Source of the DNA: Pseudarthrobacter sp. SSS035
GTDB lineage: Bacteria > Actinomycetota > Actinomycetes > Actinomycetales > Micrococcaceae
Assembly (NCBI RefSeq): GCF_023273875.1
Contig: NZ_CP096882.1
Location: 2,356,001 to 2,420,000, forward strand
Direction: 5' to 3'
Length of the DNA stretch: 64,000 nucleotides
The position numbers and the translations under genes are program-made. This document shows, one piece after another, positions 25,565 to 33,091 of this stretch. The notes beneath the pieces are model-generated. The model saw nothing but the letters and a program-made list of their open reading frames with translations, was not told the DNA's origin and did not search any database. The stretch's first letter is position 1, and the number at the start of each line of letters is the position of its first letter.

Positions 25565-26538
25565 AGGTCCAACTCCAATTCTTCATCCAGGCTGCGTGAA
25601 ACGCAGCACATCATGGTGGTGTTCTCGGCCTTTTCCTGGTCACTCAGGTAGAGATCCCGGTGATGGGGTGTCCCTCGAAGGACTGGCAGGACACATTCCC
25701 CACAGATGCCCTTGCGGCACATGTTGGGAATGGTTTTTCCTGCCTTTTCGAGGGTGTCCAGCAACGAAACGCCGGCCGGAACTTCCAGCCTGATGCCGCT
25801 GCGGGCCAGGTTCACTGCGAACGGTTGGCCCTCGTCCAGGTCAGCCGCGCCGAACGCTTCCGAATGCAGCAGGCCCTTCGGCCAGCCAAGATCGCGGGCC
25901 TGCTCAAGGACTGAGTCCATGAAGGCGGCCGGGCCGCAGACATACAGGTGGGTTCCGAGTTTCTGGGTAGTGAGCTTTTCCGTCAGAACTTCCTGGAAGC
26001 TGCCGCGATTATGGCATTCCGTCAATCCCTCTCCCAGCAGTTCCCTTGCCTCCGCAACGTGGGCCCCTTCACCTGGCCGGTAGCAGTAGATCAGGGATGC
26101 AGCCGCCCCCCATTCGGCTGCGAACCGGGCGTGTGAAAGCACCGGCGTGATTCCGATTCCTGCAGCAATAAGCAAGTGATGCTTGGCGTTCGCCGCAGGA
26201 GCGAAGGCACTGCGTGGACGCGAAACGTGGACGCGGTCACCTACGGCGAGCCCATGCATGGCCAGCGATCCCCCGGCACTGCCCTCAACGCGCAGGACAG
26301 AGATGGTGTACTCGAAGGGGGCGCTGCCTGATCCGGTGAGCGAATAGGCATTGGCGCCTGCCCCGTATTGGACCACAAGGTGGCTTCCCGGAACATAGGG
26401 AGGCAGAGCTTCCCCCAACGGATCACCAAACGTGATGCTGGTAATCGATGGCGTCTGGATGCTGACGTTTGTCACCTCCAGCACCAGGCCTCCTGCCACC
26501 GCCGGGTGGACAGTGGTCTCGAGAGTCGTCGCGGTCAT
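25561..26538 (-). CDS. N-demethylase reductase subunit (flavin, NAD, [2Fe-2S])
   Basis: A 325-aa PDR-type reductase: flavin barrel, NAD-binding domain (LLIAAGIGITPVLSHA) and C-terminal [2Fe-2S] ferredoxin with C-R-K-G-I-C-G-E-C and a fourth Cys in MMCCVS. It should feed electrons from NAD(P)H to the DUF3445 heme subunit. It shares 4-bp overlaps with both neighbours (ATGA with the DmmA-like gene, TTGA with the DUF3445 gene), showing tight coupling. It resembles the Rieske reductase at 15316-16350 in layout, but context assigns it to the demethylase. Confidence 0.9.
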   Translation of the reverse strand: MTATTLETTVHPAVAGGLVLEVTNVSIQTPSITSITFGDPLGEALPPYVPGSHLVVQYGAGANAYSLTGSGSAPFEYTISVLRVEGSAGGSLAMHGLAVGDRVHVSRPRSAFAPAANAKHHLLIAAGIGITPVLSHARFAAEWGAAASLIYCYRPGEGAHVAEARELLGEGLTECHNRGSFQEVLTEKLTTQKLGTHLYVCGPAAFMDSVLEQARDLGWPKGLLHSEAFGAADLDEGQPFAVNLARSGIRLEVPAGVSLLDTLEKAGKTIPNMCRKGICGECVLPVLRGTPHHRDLYLSDQEKAENTTMMCCVSRSLDEELELDL

Positions 26539-27023
26539 GCTGCTGCCTCCTCGGCATGGGCTGAGAATCCCAGGTAGCCTCCAATGCGCCGGGAAAAGTG
26601 GCTACTGATTGCCAAGGCAATAGTGCATCCCTGACAGTCCACCTCGGAGCCGCTGGGTTGATCGGTAATGGTGGCCGTGCGGCAGTGTCCGCAGAAAACG
26701 AGGCGCGGACCCCCTTCCTCACAGAGGAGGGTCATCTCCTCGTCCAGCAGTCCGCATTCCGCTGCTGCGGCTGCGGCTGCATGGACGTCGACTGCAGGGC
26801 CGGCCAGCACAAGACGGACCCCGATGCATGACCGGCCGAGCACAGACCTAAGGTTCGAGAGGGTTCCCTGGTCTGCAGATGAAAAACGGAGATCGTGCCG
26901 GGGCCGGCCACCGTTGTTTTGATCCGCGGGAGCATCTGTTGAGCCGAATGAGGCACAGATGACCCCGCGGAAACCTGGTTCGCAGCCGGTGCCAGCTACC
27001 GGCCGCCTGGATGCGGAACACAT
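26535..27023 (-). CDS. dimethylamine monooxygenase subunit DmmA-like protein
   Basis: A 162-aa protein matching the DmmA-like small subunit of dimethylamine monooxygenase. The C-terminal part has the typical F-C-G-H-C then C-Q-G-C pairs followed by HFSRRIGGYLGFSAHAEE. The four cysteines may bind a metal. The N-terminal half (about 40-110) is a Rossmann-like region. It overlaps the reductase gene by 4 bp and starts 8 bp after the cupin gene. The 5' end of a second copy survives at 31283-31342, cut off by an IS3 element. Confidence 0.85.
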   Translation of the reverse strand: MCSASRRPVAGTGCEPGFRGVICASFGSTDAPADQNNGGRPRHDLRFSSADQGTLSNLRSVLGRSCIGVRLVLAGPAVDVHAAAAAAAECGLLDEEMTLLCEEGGPRLVFCGHCRTATITDQPSGSEVDCQGCTIALAISSHFSRRIGGYLGFSAHAEEAAA

Positions 27024-27031
27024 GGTGGGTC

Positions 27032-27412
27032 CTACGGAGCGAAGGTGCGGTCGCCGGTGAAGAACCCCAGACCGTACTCAGGGGTTTCAAACTTGACGGT
27101 TGTGCCCTTGGGGAAGAACAGCACATCGCGTTCCTTCGCGTGCGTCACTTCGCCTGTCGTCTGGTCCGTGAGGATGAATTCACCCTTGATGACCACCTTC
27201 ATTTCGTCGTAGGTGTACGTGTACACCAACGGCTCTGACGCCTTCAGTTCGAAGAATCCGGCGCACATGACCGATCCCTCGGGGTTGTGGAGGGAGTCGC
27301 CGATCGCAGCGACCGTTCCAGGCTCGTTCATCGACGGCAGTCCGATGAAGCCGTTTTCGACTTTGTGGATGGAGCCGGCCTTGCTGAGTGTTCCTACGAG
27401 TGCGGTTTCCAT
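27032..27412 (-). CDS. cupin protein of the N-demethylase operon (copy 1)
   Basis: A 126-aa single-domain cupin related to EutQ-like proteins. The barrel contains LVYTYTYDEMKVVIKGEFIL and a second strand region VLFFPKGTTVKFETPEYGLGFF. The start at 27412 has AGGAGAAATC directly upstream; longer forms are unsupported. It is the first gene of the cupin-dmmA-reductase-DUF3445-amine oxidase operon. Possible roles are formaldehyde or amine sensing, or small-molecule isomerisation. It has a close paralogue at 31352-31732. Confidence 0.85.
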   Translation of the reverse strand: METALVGTLSKAGSIHKVENGFIGLPSMNEPGTVAAIGDSLHNPEGSVMCAGFFELKASEPLVYTYTYDEMKVVIKGEFILTDQTTGEVTHAKERDVLFFPKGTTVKFETPEYGLGFFTGDRTFAP

Positions 27413-27524
27413 GATTTCTCCTATGAATGGTGGTGTGAAAGATTTCTCAGTGCTGTTCATCGTTGTCAGAGCTGTTCGTCTTTGCTGCATGTGAGACTGC
27501 GCTGGAGATCTAGTTAGAACCCTG

Positions 27525-27680
27525 GATGGGCTCCGGGAGGATCCGTCTGCGATCCCGACATCCTCTGTTTCCAGAGGGCCAGCCGAGCTCTACTCGAGCC
27601 CTGCTGGGTGTGATGCCAGTCACGAACGTTTGTCCTGGTTGCAAAGCTACGCGACGTTATTCATCTAGTCCAGTCTTTTT
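27525..27680 (-). promoter_or_regulatory. conserved foldable leader A
   Basis: Read on the minus strand, this leader of the cupin/dmm operon contains GUGA-N6-UCAC, a CCAGC/GCUGG stem around GCUC/GAGC, a hairpin CCUCUG-GAAA-CAGAGG with a GNRA-type loop, and a further GGGA/UCCC-type stem. The same order occurs at 31845-32000 and 61765-61915 before other amine genes. It may be a cis-acting RNA such as a riboswitch or a dense set of protein sites. Confidence 0.55.
27609..27624. promoter_or_regulatory. CRP/GlxR-like site A
   Basis: TGTGATGCCAGTCACG fits the TGTGA-N6-TCAC core of CRP-family sites. The same site, slightly changed, occupies the same place in leaders B and C. Confidence 0.5.
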
Positions 27681-27726
27681 TAGGATTATTAATTTGAGAG
27701 TTTCAAGTTAATTTTTCTCCCCGAGT

Positions 27727-27746
27727 ATTGACATATCGGAACAATC
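27727..27746 (+). promoter_or_regulatory. possible promoter element of the dead permease
   Basis: TTGACATATCGGAACAATC resembles the repeated TTAACATG-TGGAAACATTC element upstream of the intact permease at 62164. TTGACA could be a -35 box. Confidence 0.35.
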
Positions 27747-27851
27747 AAGCCTGGTGTGTGCGCGACCGCCAATCACGGGGCACGGGGAGGTCAGTGTTCG
27801 CGCTCGAATCCATGACTTATGCCCACAAAATCCAATGCGAGCCTTGGTTCG

Positions 27852-27971
27852 TTGGAGAAAAAGGGGCCGGCCCCGGTGTCCGCCCGCAGCGATGGCATCA
27901 TCGCGCCCCGATCTCGGGTGGAGGACCCGCGACGCCGGAAACACGGTCGTGATCTCCGGCGCCGGTCCTGA
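27852..27971 (+). pseudogene. 5' remnant of an APC permease
   Basis: Thirty-nine codons from a TTG start align residue by residue with the first 30 or so residues of the permease at 62164-63660 (PVSARSDGIIAPRSRVE against PVSARGDRFITPRSPVE). The similarity then stops and a TGA follows. The surroundings (divergent leader, same spacing order) also match, so this is the stump of a lost gene copy. The DNA from 27972 to 28215 reads partly like protein (FFQEITKYMDRAMRAM) but is interrupted and unrecognised. Confidence 0.65.
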
Positions 27972-28215
27972 ACAGGGCTCGCGAAGCTCTTCGCGCTACG
28001 CCGAGGAATACCTTTAGTACGATATTTTTGCCAGCGGCGCCGCGCCCTTCTTCCAGGAGATCACGAAATACATGGACCGAGCGATGCGGGCCATGGTGCA
28101 GGAGGCAGGCGGTGCCGTCATGGCTGCGGCGGGACATGGAGTCCGGCGGTTGGGAGGGGCCAAGGAAAAAATGCGTAGAGGGACGCAAGTACGCAGATTC
28201 CCGGACGCAGAAACA

Positions 28216-28249
28216 GGAAGGCAGACCGTTCTTGACCGGTCTGCCTTCC
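28216..28249 (-). terminator. terminator of APC permease 1
   Basis: GGAAGGCAGACCG pairs with CGGTCTGCCTTCC across an 8-base loop, 85 bp beyond the permease stop. Confidence 0.75.
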
Positions 28250-28333
28250 CGTCTTTGAGGCAGTGACTGGAACGGTGACCGGCAGTCAGCAGGGGGACTC
28301 CTTTGGATCTAGAAGCCATAGGTGCAGGTTCCG

Positions 28334-29818
28334 TCACCTGGCTACGGGAACCTCATCTTCCAAATCTGCGGCATCGTCATCTAAAGGGCGGGCAGTGGCT
28401 GCTTTTTTGGAGCGACTCGATTCGTGCTGGGAGTAGAACCAGATGGGTATGTAGAGCGCCAGTACGATGAAGCCGACCCAGGTCGGGGTCCAGCCGATCT
28501 CGAGGCTGTTGAGGTAGACCACACCGATTAGGCACAGGGGCAGGTTGAACAGGCCGAAGACGATGGCGACGTTTTTCCAGCCCTTGGGTGCCGTGAATGG
28601 CCTCTCCAGGGCAGCGAAGTCGGGGTGTTTTTTGGCTCTGACGTAGGCGAACAGGCTGATGCCGTTGGCGCAGGTGTAACCTATCGCCGATGCCGCGACA
28701 ATCGCGGCGGGGTTTCCCATCGAGATCAGCAGCAGGTTGAAGGCTCCGATGACGAGCATGGCCACGAAGGGAGTGCCGTGGCGGTTCGTTTTGCCGAGGG
28801 ACCTGGGGAGGTTGCCTTCCGTGGCCATGGAGTGCATGGCTCGGGACGAGCCCAGGTAAGCGGTTTGGATGATCAGTATCATGGCGGCGATCAGCATGAT
28901 GATGGTGATCATGGAGCCGGCTTGGCCAAAGACTGCCTGGGCGACCGGAATCAGGGGCGAGACAGGTTCGGCCAGTACGCCGTCGACACCCAGCACGCCG
29001 ATCACTGCGGTTTGCACCAGCACATACGAGAAGAAGCAGATGATGCCGCAGGCAAGCAGGGCTTTGGGGACGTCTTTGGCTGGGTTTTTGTATTCGGGGC
29101 CGTAGATGGCTGCCGTTTCCCAGGCGCAGGCACTCCATTGTGCGATCGCAAAGATGCCAAAGAGAATCAGGATATGGTGCAGATCCCAGGCCCAGTCTGT
29201 CGGCACCCAGCTGCCGGTGATGTTGGTCAGCTGAACGTGTCCGGTAGCAAAAGGCGCCACCGTCAGGACGACCAGCGGTATCAGGGAAAAGGCAGCCAGG
29301 ATGTACCCCAGTTTGGCGCCGTCCTTGAGGCCGAACCAGTTGACGGCGAACAATCCGCCGAAAATCACTACCCCGGATATCAACGAGAGCTGATACTCGG
29401 TAAACGTCTCGCCCAGCACCGGAAACAGCCCATGCAGGTAACCGCCGACCAGGATGGAAAAAATCGCCAGTACCGGGGTCCAGGCGAACCAGTAGCTCCA
29501 GGCACTGAAGCCGCCGATCAGCTTGCTCTTGTCGTACTTGCCCTGGTAGTTCTCGGTGCGAAAAATATGCTGCGCGAAACCCGGCAGGCCGGAGGCCTTG
29601 GGAAAGGTCGTAGCCATCTCGGCATAGGCGGCGTTCTGAAAGAATCCCTGAACGACCGACAATCCCCAGATAAGAATGGCTGCAGCCGATAAATACATTG
29701 GAAGATAGCCCAAGGAGGGCAGTATCAGCAGGGGCACACCCAGCGCAATGGCCAGACCCTGTTTCCAGTCGATCGACCTTTCCAGGTCATCGACTCCGTC
29801 CGAACGATTTTTACTCAT
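28334..29818 (-). CDS. APC family permease, probably for amines (copy 1)
   Basis: A 494-aa amino acid-polyamine-organocation permease with about 12-14 membrane helices, cytoplasmic charged ends and the conserved GYLPMYLSAAAILIWGLSV first helix region. It has a close paralogue at 57954-59435. The two stand near the two copper amine oxidases, so uptake of methylamine or another primary amine is a reasonable inference. The start has an AAGGAGATT ribosome site. The 210 bp between it and the IS3 element hold no gene. Confidence 0.85.
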   Translation of the reverse strand: MSKNRSDGVDDLERSIDWKQGLAIALGVPLLILPSLGYLPMYLSAAAILIWGLSVVQGFFQNAAYAEMATTFPKASGLPGFAQHIFRTENYQGKYDKSKLIGGFSAWSYWFAWTPVLAIFSILVGGYLHGLFPVLGETFTEYQLSLISGVVIFGGLFAVNWFGLKDGAKLGYILAAFSLIPLVVLTVAPFATGHVQLTNITGSWVPTDWAWDLHHILILFGIFAIAQWSACAWETAAIYGPEYKNPAKDVPKALLACGIICFFSYVLVQTAVIGVLGVDGVLAEPVSPLIPVAQAVFGQAGSMITIIMLIAAMILIIQTAYLGSSRAMHSMATEGNLPRSLGKTNRHGTPFVAMLVIGAFNLLLISMGNPAAIVAASAIGYTCANGISLFAYVRAKKHPDFAALERPFTAPKGWKNVAIVFGLFNLPLCLIGVVYLNSLEIGWTPTWVGFIVLALYIPIWFYSQHESSRSKKAATARPLDDDAADLEDEVPVAR

Positions 29819-30027
29819 AAGAATCTCCTTTAGACGAACTTAGATTCGTCTGATTTTTTAGACATGTGAGTTGCTTCTTGAATCGTTAAAGAGGCGGCGT
29901 GGCAAACCACAACACTCTTGCCGGCAGCTGGTAATCGTGTGGGTTGCCATTGCTCGGCGGGATCAATCGTGCTGATTGATTCAACAGGCAGCGCATGCTA
30001 CGGCGTACACTACGGCGATTTGAAGGT
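29819..30027. other. region between APC permease 1 and IS3, no gene seen
   Basis: About 210 bp containing the APC permease 1 promoter region. AGACGAACTTAGATTCGTCT at 29832-29851 is an imperfect inverted repeat (AGACGAA/TTCGTCT) just upstream of its ribosome site and could be an operator. Confidence 0.4.
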
Positions 30028-30055
30028 GGTTGGGCCCCCGTTAGCAGTCCAGCGT

Positions 30056-30901
30056 TTATGCGATAGCTAATTGGTTTTCTTGCGTCCAGTTTTCCCAGTA
30101 GCGTTTCGGCGTCATGCCGTCCAGGGATCCGTGGGGCCGTTCATGATTGTAGATAGCTTTCCATTCCTCTGCCAAATACTTCGCTTCGGCCATGGTGTCC
30201 ATGATTTCTCCGGAGAGTTGTTCCCTTCTGAATTGGGCGTTGAAGGATTCGATGAAGCCGTTCTGCCAGGGTGATCCCGGGTCTATGAATGCGGTGTCGA
30301 CGCCGGCGGTGTTGCACCACTCGAGCAGTGCCGCGGCGGTGAATTCCGGTCCGTTGTCACACCTGACGTAGGCCGGGGCGGTGCCGGTTTCGGCGATGAT
30401 GTTCTCCAGCACCGCGACGACGTCGGTGGCTTTGAACGACCGGCGCGGGATGATCGCCAGCGCGGTGCGGGTGTATTCGTCGATGACGTTGAAGAACCGG
30501 ATGTGCCGGCCGCAGGAGGTCACGTCGGACTGGAAGTCGAAGCTGACCACGTGCATCGGGTACTCGGCTGTGAGCCGCTTCTGCTCCCCGGCGCCGGGCC
30601 CGGCGCGGCGCTTCTTCCGCGCCCTGGGTTTACAGGCCAGGCCTTCGTCGCGCCAGAGCCGGCGGATCCGCTTCCTGTTCAGCGCCACGCCGTCCCACTC
30701 TGGCTGGGCCAGCAGGTGCCAGCGGGCCTTCCGCCAGCCCCAGGAGGGGTGCTTCCCGGCGACGGCGCGCAGGGCAGCCCGGAGCTGGGCTTCCTCGAAG
30801 CCCATCTCGGGTTTCTTCTTGCGGAAAGCGGACCGGTTCTGGCCCAGAACCGCGCAGGCGAAGCGTTCGGACGCCCCGAACTTCTCCACCGCCATGCGCA
30901 C
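30056..30901 (-). CDS. IS3 transposase OrfB (DDE integrase domain)
   Basis: The catalytic part of the IS3 transposase, 281 aa from its own ATG. It has an HTH_21-type start and an rve integrase domain. The DDE residues lie in VSFDFQSDVT, YVRCDNGPEF and the later glutamate of NGFIESFNAQFRREQL. It is normally made as an OrfAB fusion by -1 frameshifting near the GGGAAAATTC at the end of orfA; the shifted frame reads K-I-L-S-P-E-P-R-R-R into this ORF. Confidence 0.92.
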   Translation of the reverse strand: MRMAVEKFGASERFACAVLGQNRSAFRKKKPEMGFEEAQLRAALRAVAGKHPSWGWRKARWHLLAQPEWDGVALNRKRIRRLWRDEGLACKPRARKKRRAGPGAGEQKRLTAEYPMHVVSFDFQSDVTSCGRHIRFFNVIDEYTRTALAIIPRRSFKATDVVAVLENIIAETGTAPAYVRCDNGPEFTAAALLEWCNTAGVDTAFIDPGSPWQNGFIESFNAQFRREQLSGEIMDTMAEAKYLAEEWKAIYNHERPHGSLDGMTPKRYWENWTQENQLAIA

Positions 30902-30924
30902 GGCACGGCGGCGGGGTTCGGGGC

Positions 30925-31203
30925 TCAGAATTTTCCCTTGGCCACCTCGTTGAGGATGTCGATAGCCAGTTCCTTCTCCGCCAGCAGCCGCTTAAGCCGG
31001 GCGTTCTCCTTCTCCAGCTCCCTGGTCCGCTTGGACGCCTCGGCGTTCTTCTCGGAGCCGTACTGGTTCAACCACCGGTACCAGGTCGCCTCAGTGACCT
31101 GGAGCTCCTTGATGACCTCGACCATCGGTCGTCCGTCGTTGAGCATTTTCTGGCCCTGCCGGACTTTGGCGATGACCTGCTCGGGGGTGTGTCTGCGTGC
31201 CAT
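30925..31203 (-). CDS. IS3 transposase OrfA
   Basis: A 92-aa helix-turn-helix protein (MARRHTPEQVIAKVRQGQKM...TEATWYRWLNQYG), followed by a leucine-zipper-like helix (ELEKENARLKRLLAEKELAI). It binds the IS ends and forms the N-terminal part of the OrfAB fusion. The start at 31203 matches the family; an ATG 27 bp upstream is less likely. Confidence 0.9.
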   Translation of the reverse strand: MARRHTPEQVIAKVRQGQKMLNDGRPMVEVIKELQVTEATWYRWLNQYGSEKNAEASKRTRELEKENARLKRLLAEKELAIDILNEVAKGKF

Positions 31204-31282
31204 GATTCGTGAATTTCCTCCTGTGTCCATTCTCGGACACGAAACTCACACAAACACTGGACTTCTACCTGGGGACCCAACC

Positions 31283-31342
31283 AAAGGTACATGGATGTTC
31301 GCTGCCGGTGCCTGAAGCGGGTGGCCTGGACCCAGAACGCAT
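31283..31342 (-). pseudogene. 5' remnant of a second dmmA-like gene
   Basis: Directly downstream of cupin copy 2, about 20 codons starting M-R-S-G-S-R-P-P-A-S-G-T-G-S-E align with the start of the intact DmmA-like protein (M-C-S-A-S-R-R-P-V-A-G-T-G-C-E). The frame then runs into the IS3 end. The rest of this second operon is absent on the other side of the IS. Confidence 0.7.
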
Positions 31343-31351
31343 GGTGGGGTC

Positions 31352-31732
31352 TTAGGGTGCGAAGGAACGGTGGCCGGTGAAGAACCCCAGACCATAGTCA
31401 GGCGTCTCGAATTTGACGGTTGTGCCCTTTGGGAAGAACAGCACGTCTCGTTCCCTGGCGTGCGTTACTTCCCCTGTGGCCTGGTCGGTGAGGATGAATT
31501 CACCCTGGATGACGACCTTCGTTTCGTCGTAGGTGTACGTGTACACCAGCGGTTCTGACTCCTTCAGTTCGAAGAATCCGGCGCACATGACCGACCCGGC
31601 AGGGTTGGAGAGGCAGTCGCCGATGGCGGCATCACACCCGGGTTCGTTCATCTCAGGCAGTCCGATGAAGCCGTTTTCTACTTTGTGAATGGAGCCGGCC
31701 TTGCTGAGTGTTCCTACGAATGCGGTGTCCAT
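31352..31732 (-). CDS. cupin protein (copy 2)
   Basis: A 126-aa cupin, close paralogue of the protein at 27032-27412 (for example AGSIHKVENGFIGL and VLFFPKGTTVKFETP in both). The ribosome site AGGAGAAATT precedes the start at 31732. It is preceded by conserved leader B and followed 10 bp on by a dmmA stub cut by IS3. It is therefore the only intact gene of a duplicated, broken operon. It may still be expressed. Confidence 0.85.
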   Translation of the reverse strand: MDTAFVGTLSKAGSIHKVENGFIGLPEMNEPGCDAAIGDCLSNPAGSVMCAGFFELKESEPLVYTYTYDETKVVIQGEFILTDQATGEVTHARERDVLFFPKGTTVKFETPDYGLGFFTGHRSFAP

Positions 31733-31844
31733 AATTTCTCCTATGAATAGTGGCGTCAAAGATTTCTAAGAGCTGTTCATCTTTGTCAGAGCTGTTCATC
31801 TTTGCTGCATATGAGACTTGCTGAAGTTCAAGTCAGGGCCCTGG

Positions 31845-32000
31845 CCGAGGCTCCGGGAGGGATCGTCTGCGAACCCGGCATCCTCCAACTTCCAGAGGGC
31901 CAGCCGAGCTCTGCTCGGAGTTCTGCCGGTGTGATGCCTGTCACGAAGGTTCGTCCTAACGGGCAAAGCTACGCCTCGAAATTCATCTAGTCCAGTCTTT
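31845..32000 (-). promoter_or_regulatory. conserved foldable leader B
   Basis: Upstream of cupin copy 2 on the minus strand, with the same order as leader A: GUGACAGGCAUCAC, a stem CCGGC/GCUGG holding a perfect CCGAGC-AGA-GCUCGG hairpin, CCUCUGGAAGUUGGAGG (pairing kept by G-U wobbles), and CCGGG/CCCGG. Base changes relative to A often keep pairing. The rest of the gap, 32001-32383, shows no gene. Confidence 0.55.
31930..31945. promoter_or_regulatory. CRP/GlxR-like site B
   Basis: TGTGATGCCTGTCACG, the counterpart of the sites at 27609 and 61850. Confidence 0.5.
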
Positions 32001-32383
32001 TTTAAATGTCGGTTTCCGACCGGGCTCAATTTTCGCGTCAGCATGCGGGGGCAAGAATCGCAGCGCTTGCCTTAGGCAAGGAGAGCTGTGCCGGGTCCGA
32101 TCCAGATGGCTTGTAAGCCAGTAAATGAGCCGTTGGCGTTGAGTGCGACGGCAGACCGGGGGTGGAGTGCACCTGGTGGAGGTGCTTCTTGGGATGTTCC
32201 GATCCAGACTCTGGAACGGAGGCGGCTGTGATGTATATCACTTCAAAGGTTGCAGACTTAAAGCTATATGGCAACAGTTTTCTTGCGGATCTCAGCCAAC
32301 TTTGTCGGTCCCATGTATTGAGGCCGGCACACCAGAGCGCGAACTATAACAACGATCCACTGCCTACTTCAGGAGGTCCGAGG

Positions 32384-33091
32384 CTAGGGGGTATAGATCA
32401 AGGACAGCCCCAGGTGGGGAACATCCAAATCCAACCGATGTTGGTCTGGAGATCCGGATTTGATCCGCTCGCCAACCAAGTACCTGCCAGAGTTGCCGAG
32501 AACGACGCGGTTGCTGGCGTTGATGAGGGCGGCATCGCCTGGGATGGCTCGCAGGGTTGGCATGATGAGGGGTTCCAGGTCCTTGATCCGAATATCGCAT
32601 GCGGCTACGCCGGCAAAGTTCCCGTGGACGGAAAACGGAGCCGCGAACGTAAGGATGTATTCCTCGAAGCCGAGATAGTCGACATACGGCCCCCAAAAGG
32701 TCTGCTCACCTGTGGACGCGGCGGTTGAAAAGAACGGTAGCTTCTCATAGTTGTAATATCGGCTGCTGCCTGGAGTCAGGTCAAAATCAAGCCTGCCGAT
32801 GGCGCCGGACTCCTTGCGGGACCACCATTCCCAAGGTCGGCCGCCCTCCTCAACGGATTCCGTGGCGAAGAAGGTCCCGGCGCCGACAGCAAAAGTGTTA
32901 TTCGTCAGGAACTGCCGTGAGAGTTCGTCCAATCCGACCAGGGCAGCCTTGTCGATTTTGGACTTGCCGGCGAGATTCTGTTCAAGCAGCGAGGCAACGG
33001 ACCTGGAGAGTTTCTGAGTCTCCATGGCGACGCCGCTAATCCACGAAGTGAGGGCATTGGCAGCTTGTACGACTTCAGTGGCGGGCTTCAT
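32384..33091 (-). CDS. Cache-domain sensor protein
   Basis: A 235-aa soluble protein with one Cache/PDC-type sensing domain, the fold usually found outside the membrane in chemoreceptors and kinases. The typical core appears as WEWWSRKE, then FDLTPGSSRYYNYEKLPFF, YVDYLGFEEYILTFAAPF and FAGVAACDIRI. No signal peptide, membrane helix or output domain is visible, so it should work in the cytoplasm. It overlaps the GntR gene by 4 bp and probably acts with it as a ligand-sensing partner. Confidence 0.75.
   Translation of the reverse strand: MKPATEVVQAANALTSWISGVAMETQKLSRSVASLLEQNLAGKSKIDKAALVGLDELSRQFLTNNTFAVGAGTFFATESVEEGGRPWEWWSRKESGAIGRLDFDLTPGSSRYYNYEKLPFFSTAASTGEQTFWGPYVDYLGFEEYILTFAAPFSVHGNFAGVAACDIRIKDLEPLIMPTLRAIPGDAALINASNRVVLGNSGRYLVGERIKSGSPDQHRLDLDVPHLGLSLIYTP

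Larger units (their letters stand above)
30028..31282 (-). mobile_element. IS3-family insertion sequence
   Basis: A complete-looking IS3 element of about 1.25 kb. Imperfect terminal inverted repeats are visible: GGTTGGGCCCCCG...CAGTCCAG at the low end and GGTTGGGTCCCCA...AAGTCCAG at the high end. It carries orfA and orfB in the usual -1 frame relation. No clean target duplication is seen at its ends. It interrupts a second copy of the dmmA-like gene, whose 5' end remains on the high-coordinate side. Confidence 0.85.

Noticed and set aside
27525..27680. Identification of the leader as a known riboswitch class (glycine, guanidine, SAM, cobalamin, c-di-AMP)
   Set aside because: The conserved cores of these classes were looked for by eye and not found.
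27972..28215. A gene in the stretch encoding FFQEITKYMDRAMRAM
   Set aside because: The frame is broken by a stop just upstream, has no start or ribosome site and matches no family I recognise.
30028..31282. Target-site duplication of the IS3 element
   Set aside because: Bases next to the inverted repeats (AGGT on one side, AAAG on the other) do not form a direct repeat, so none is claimed.
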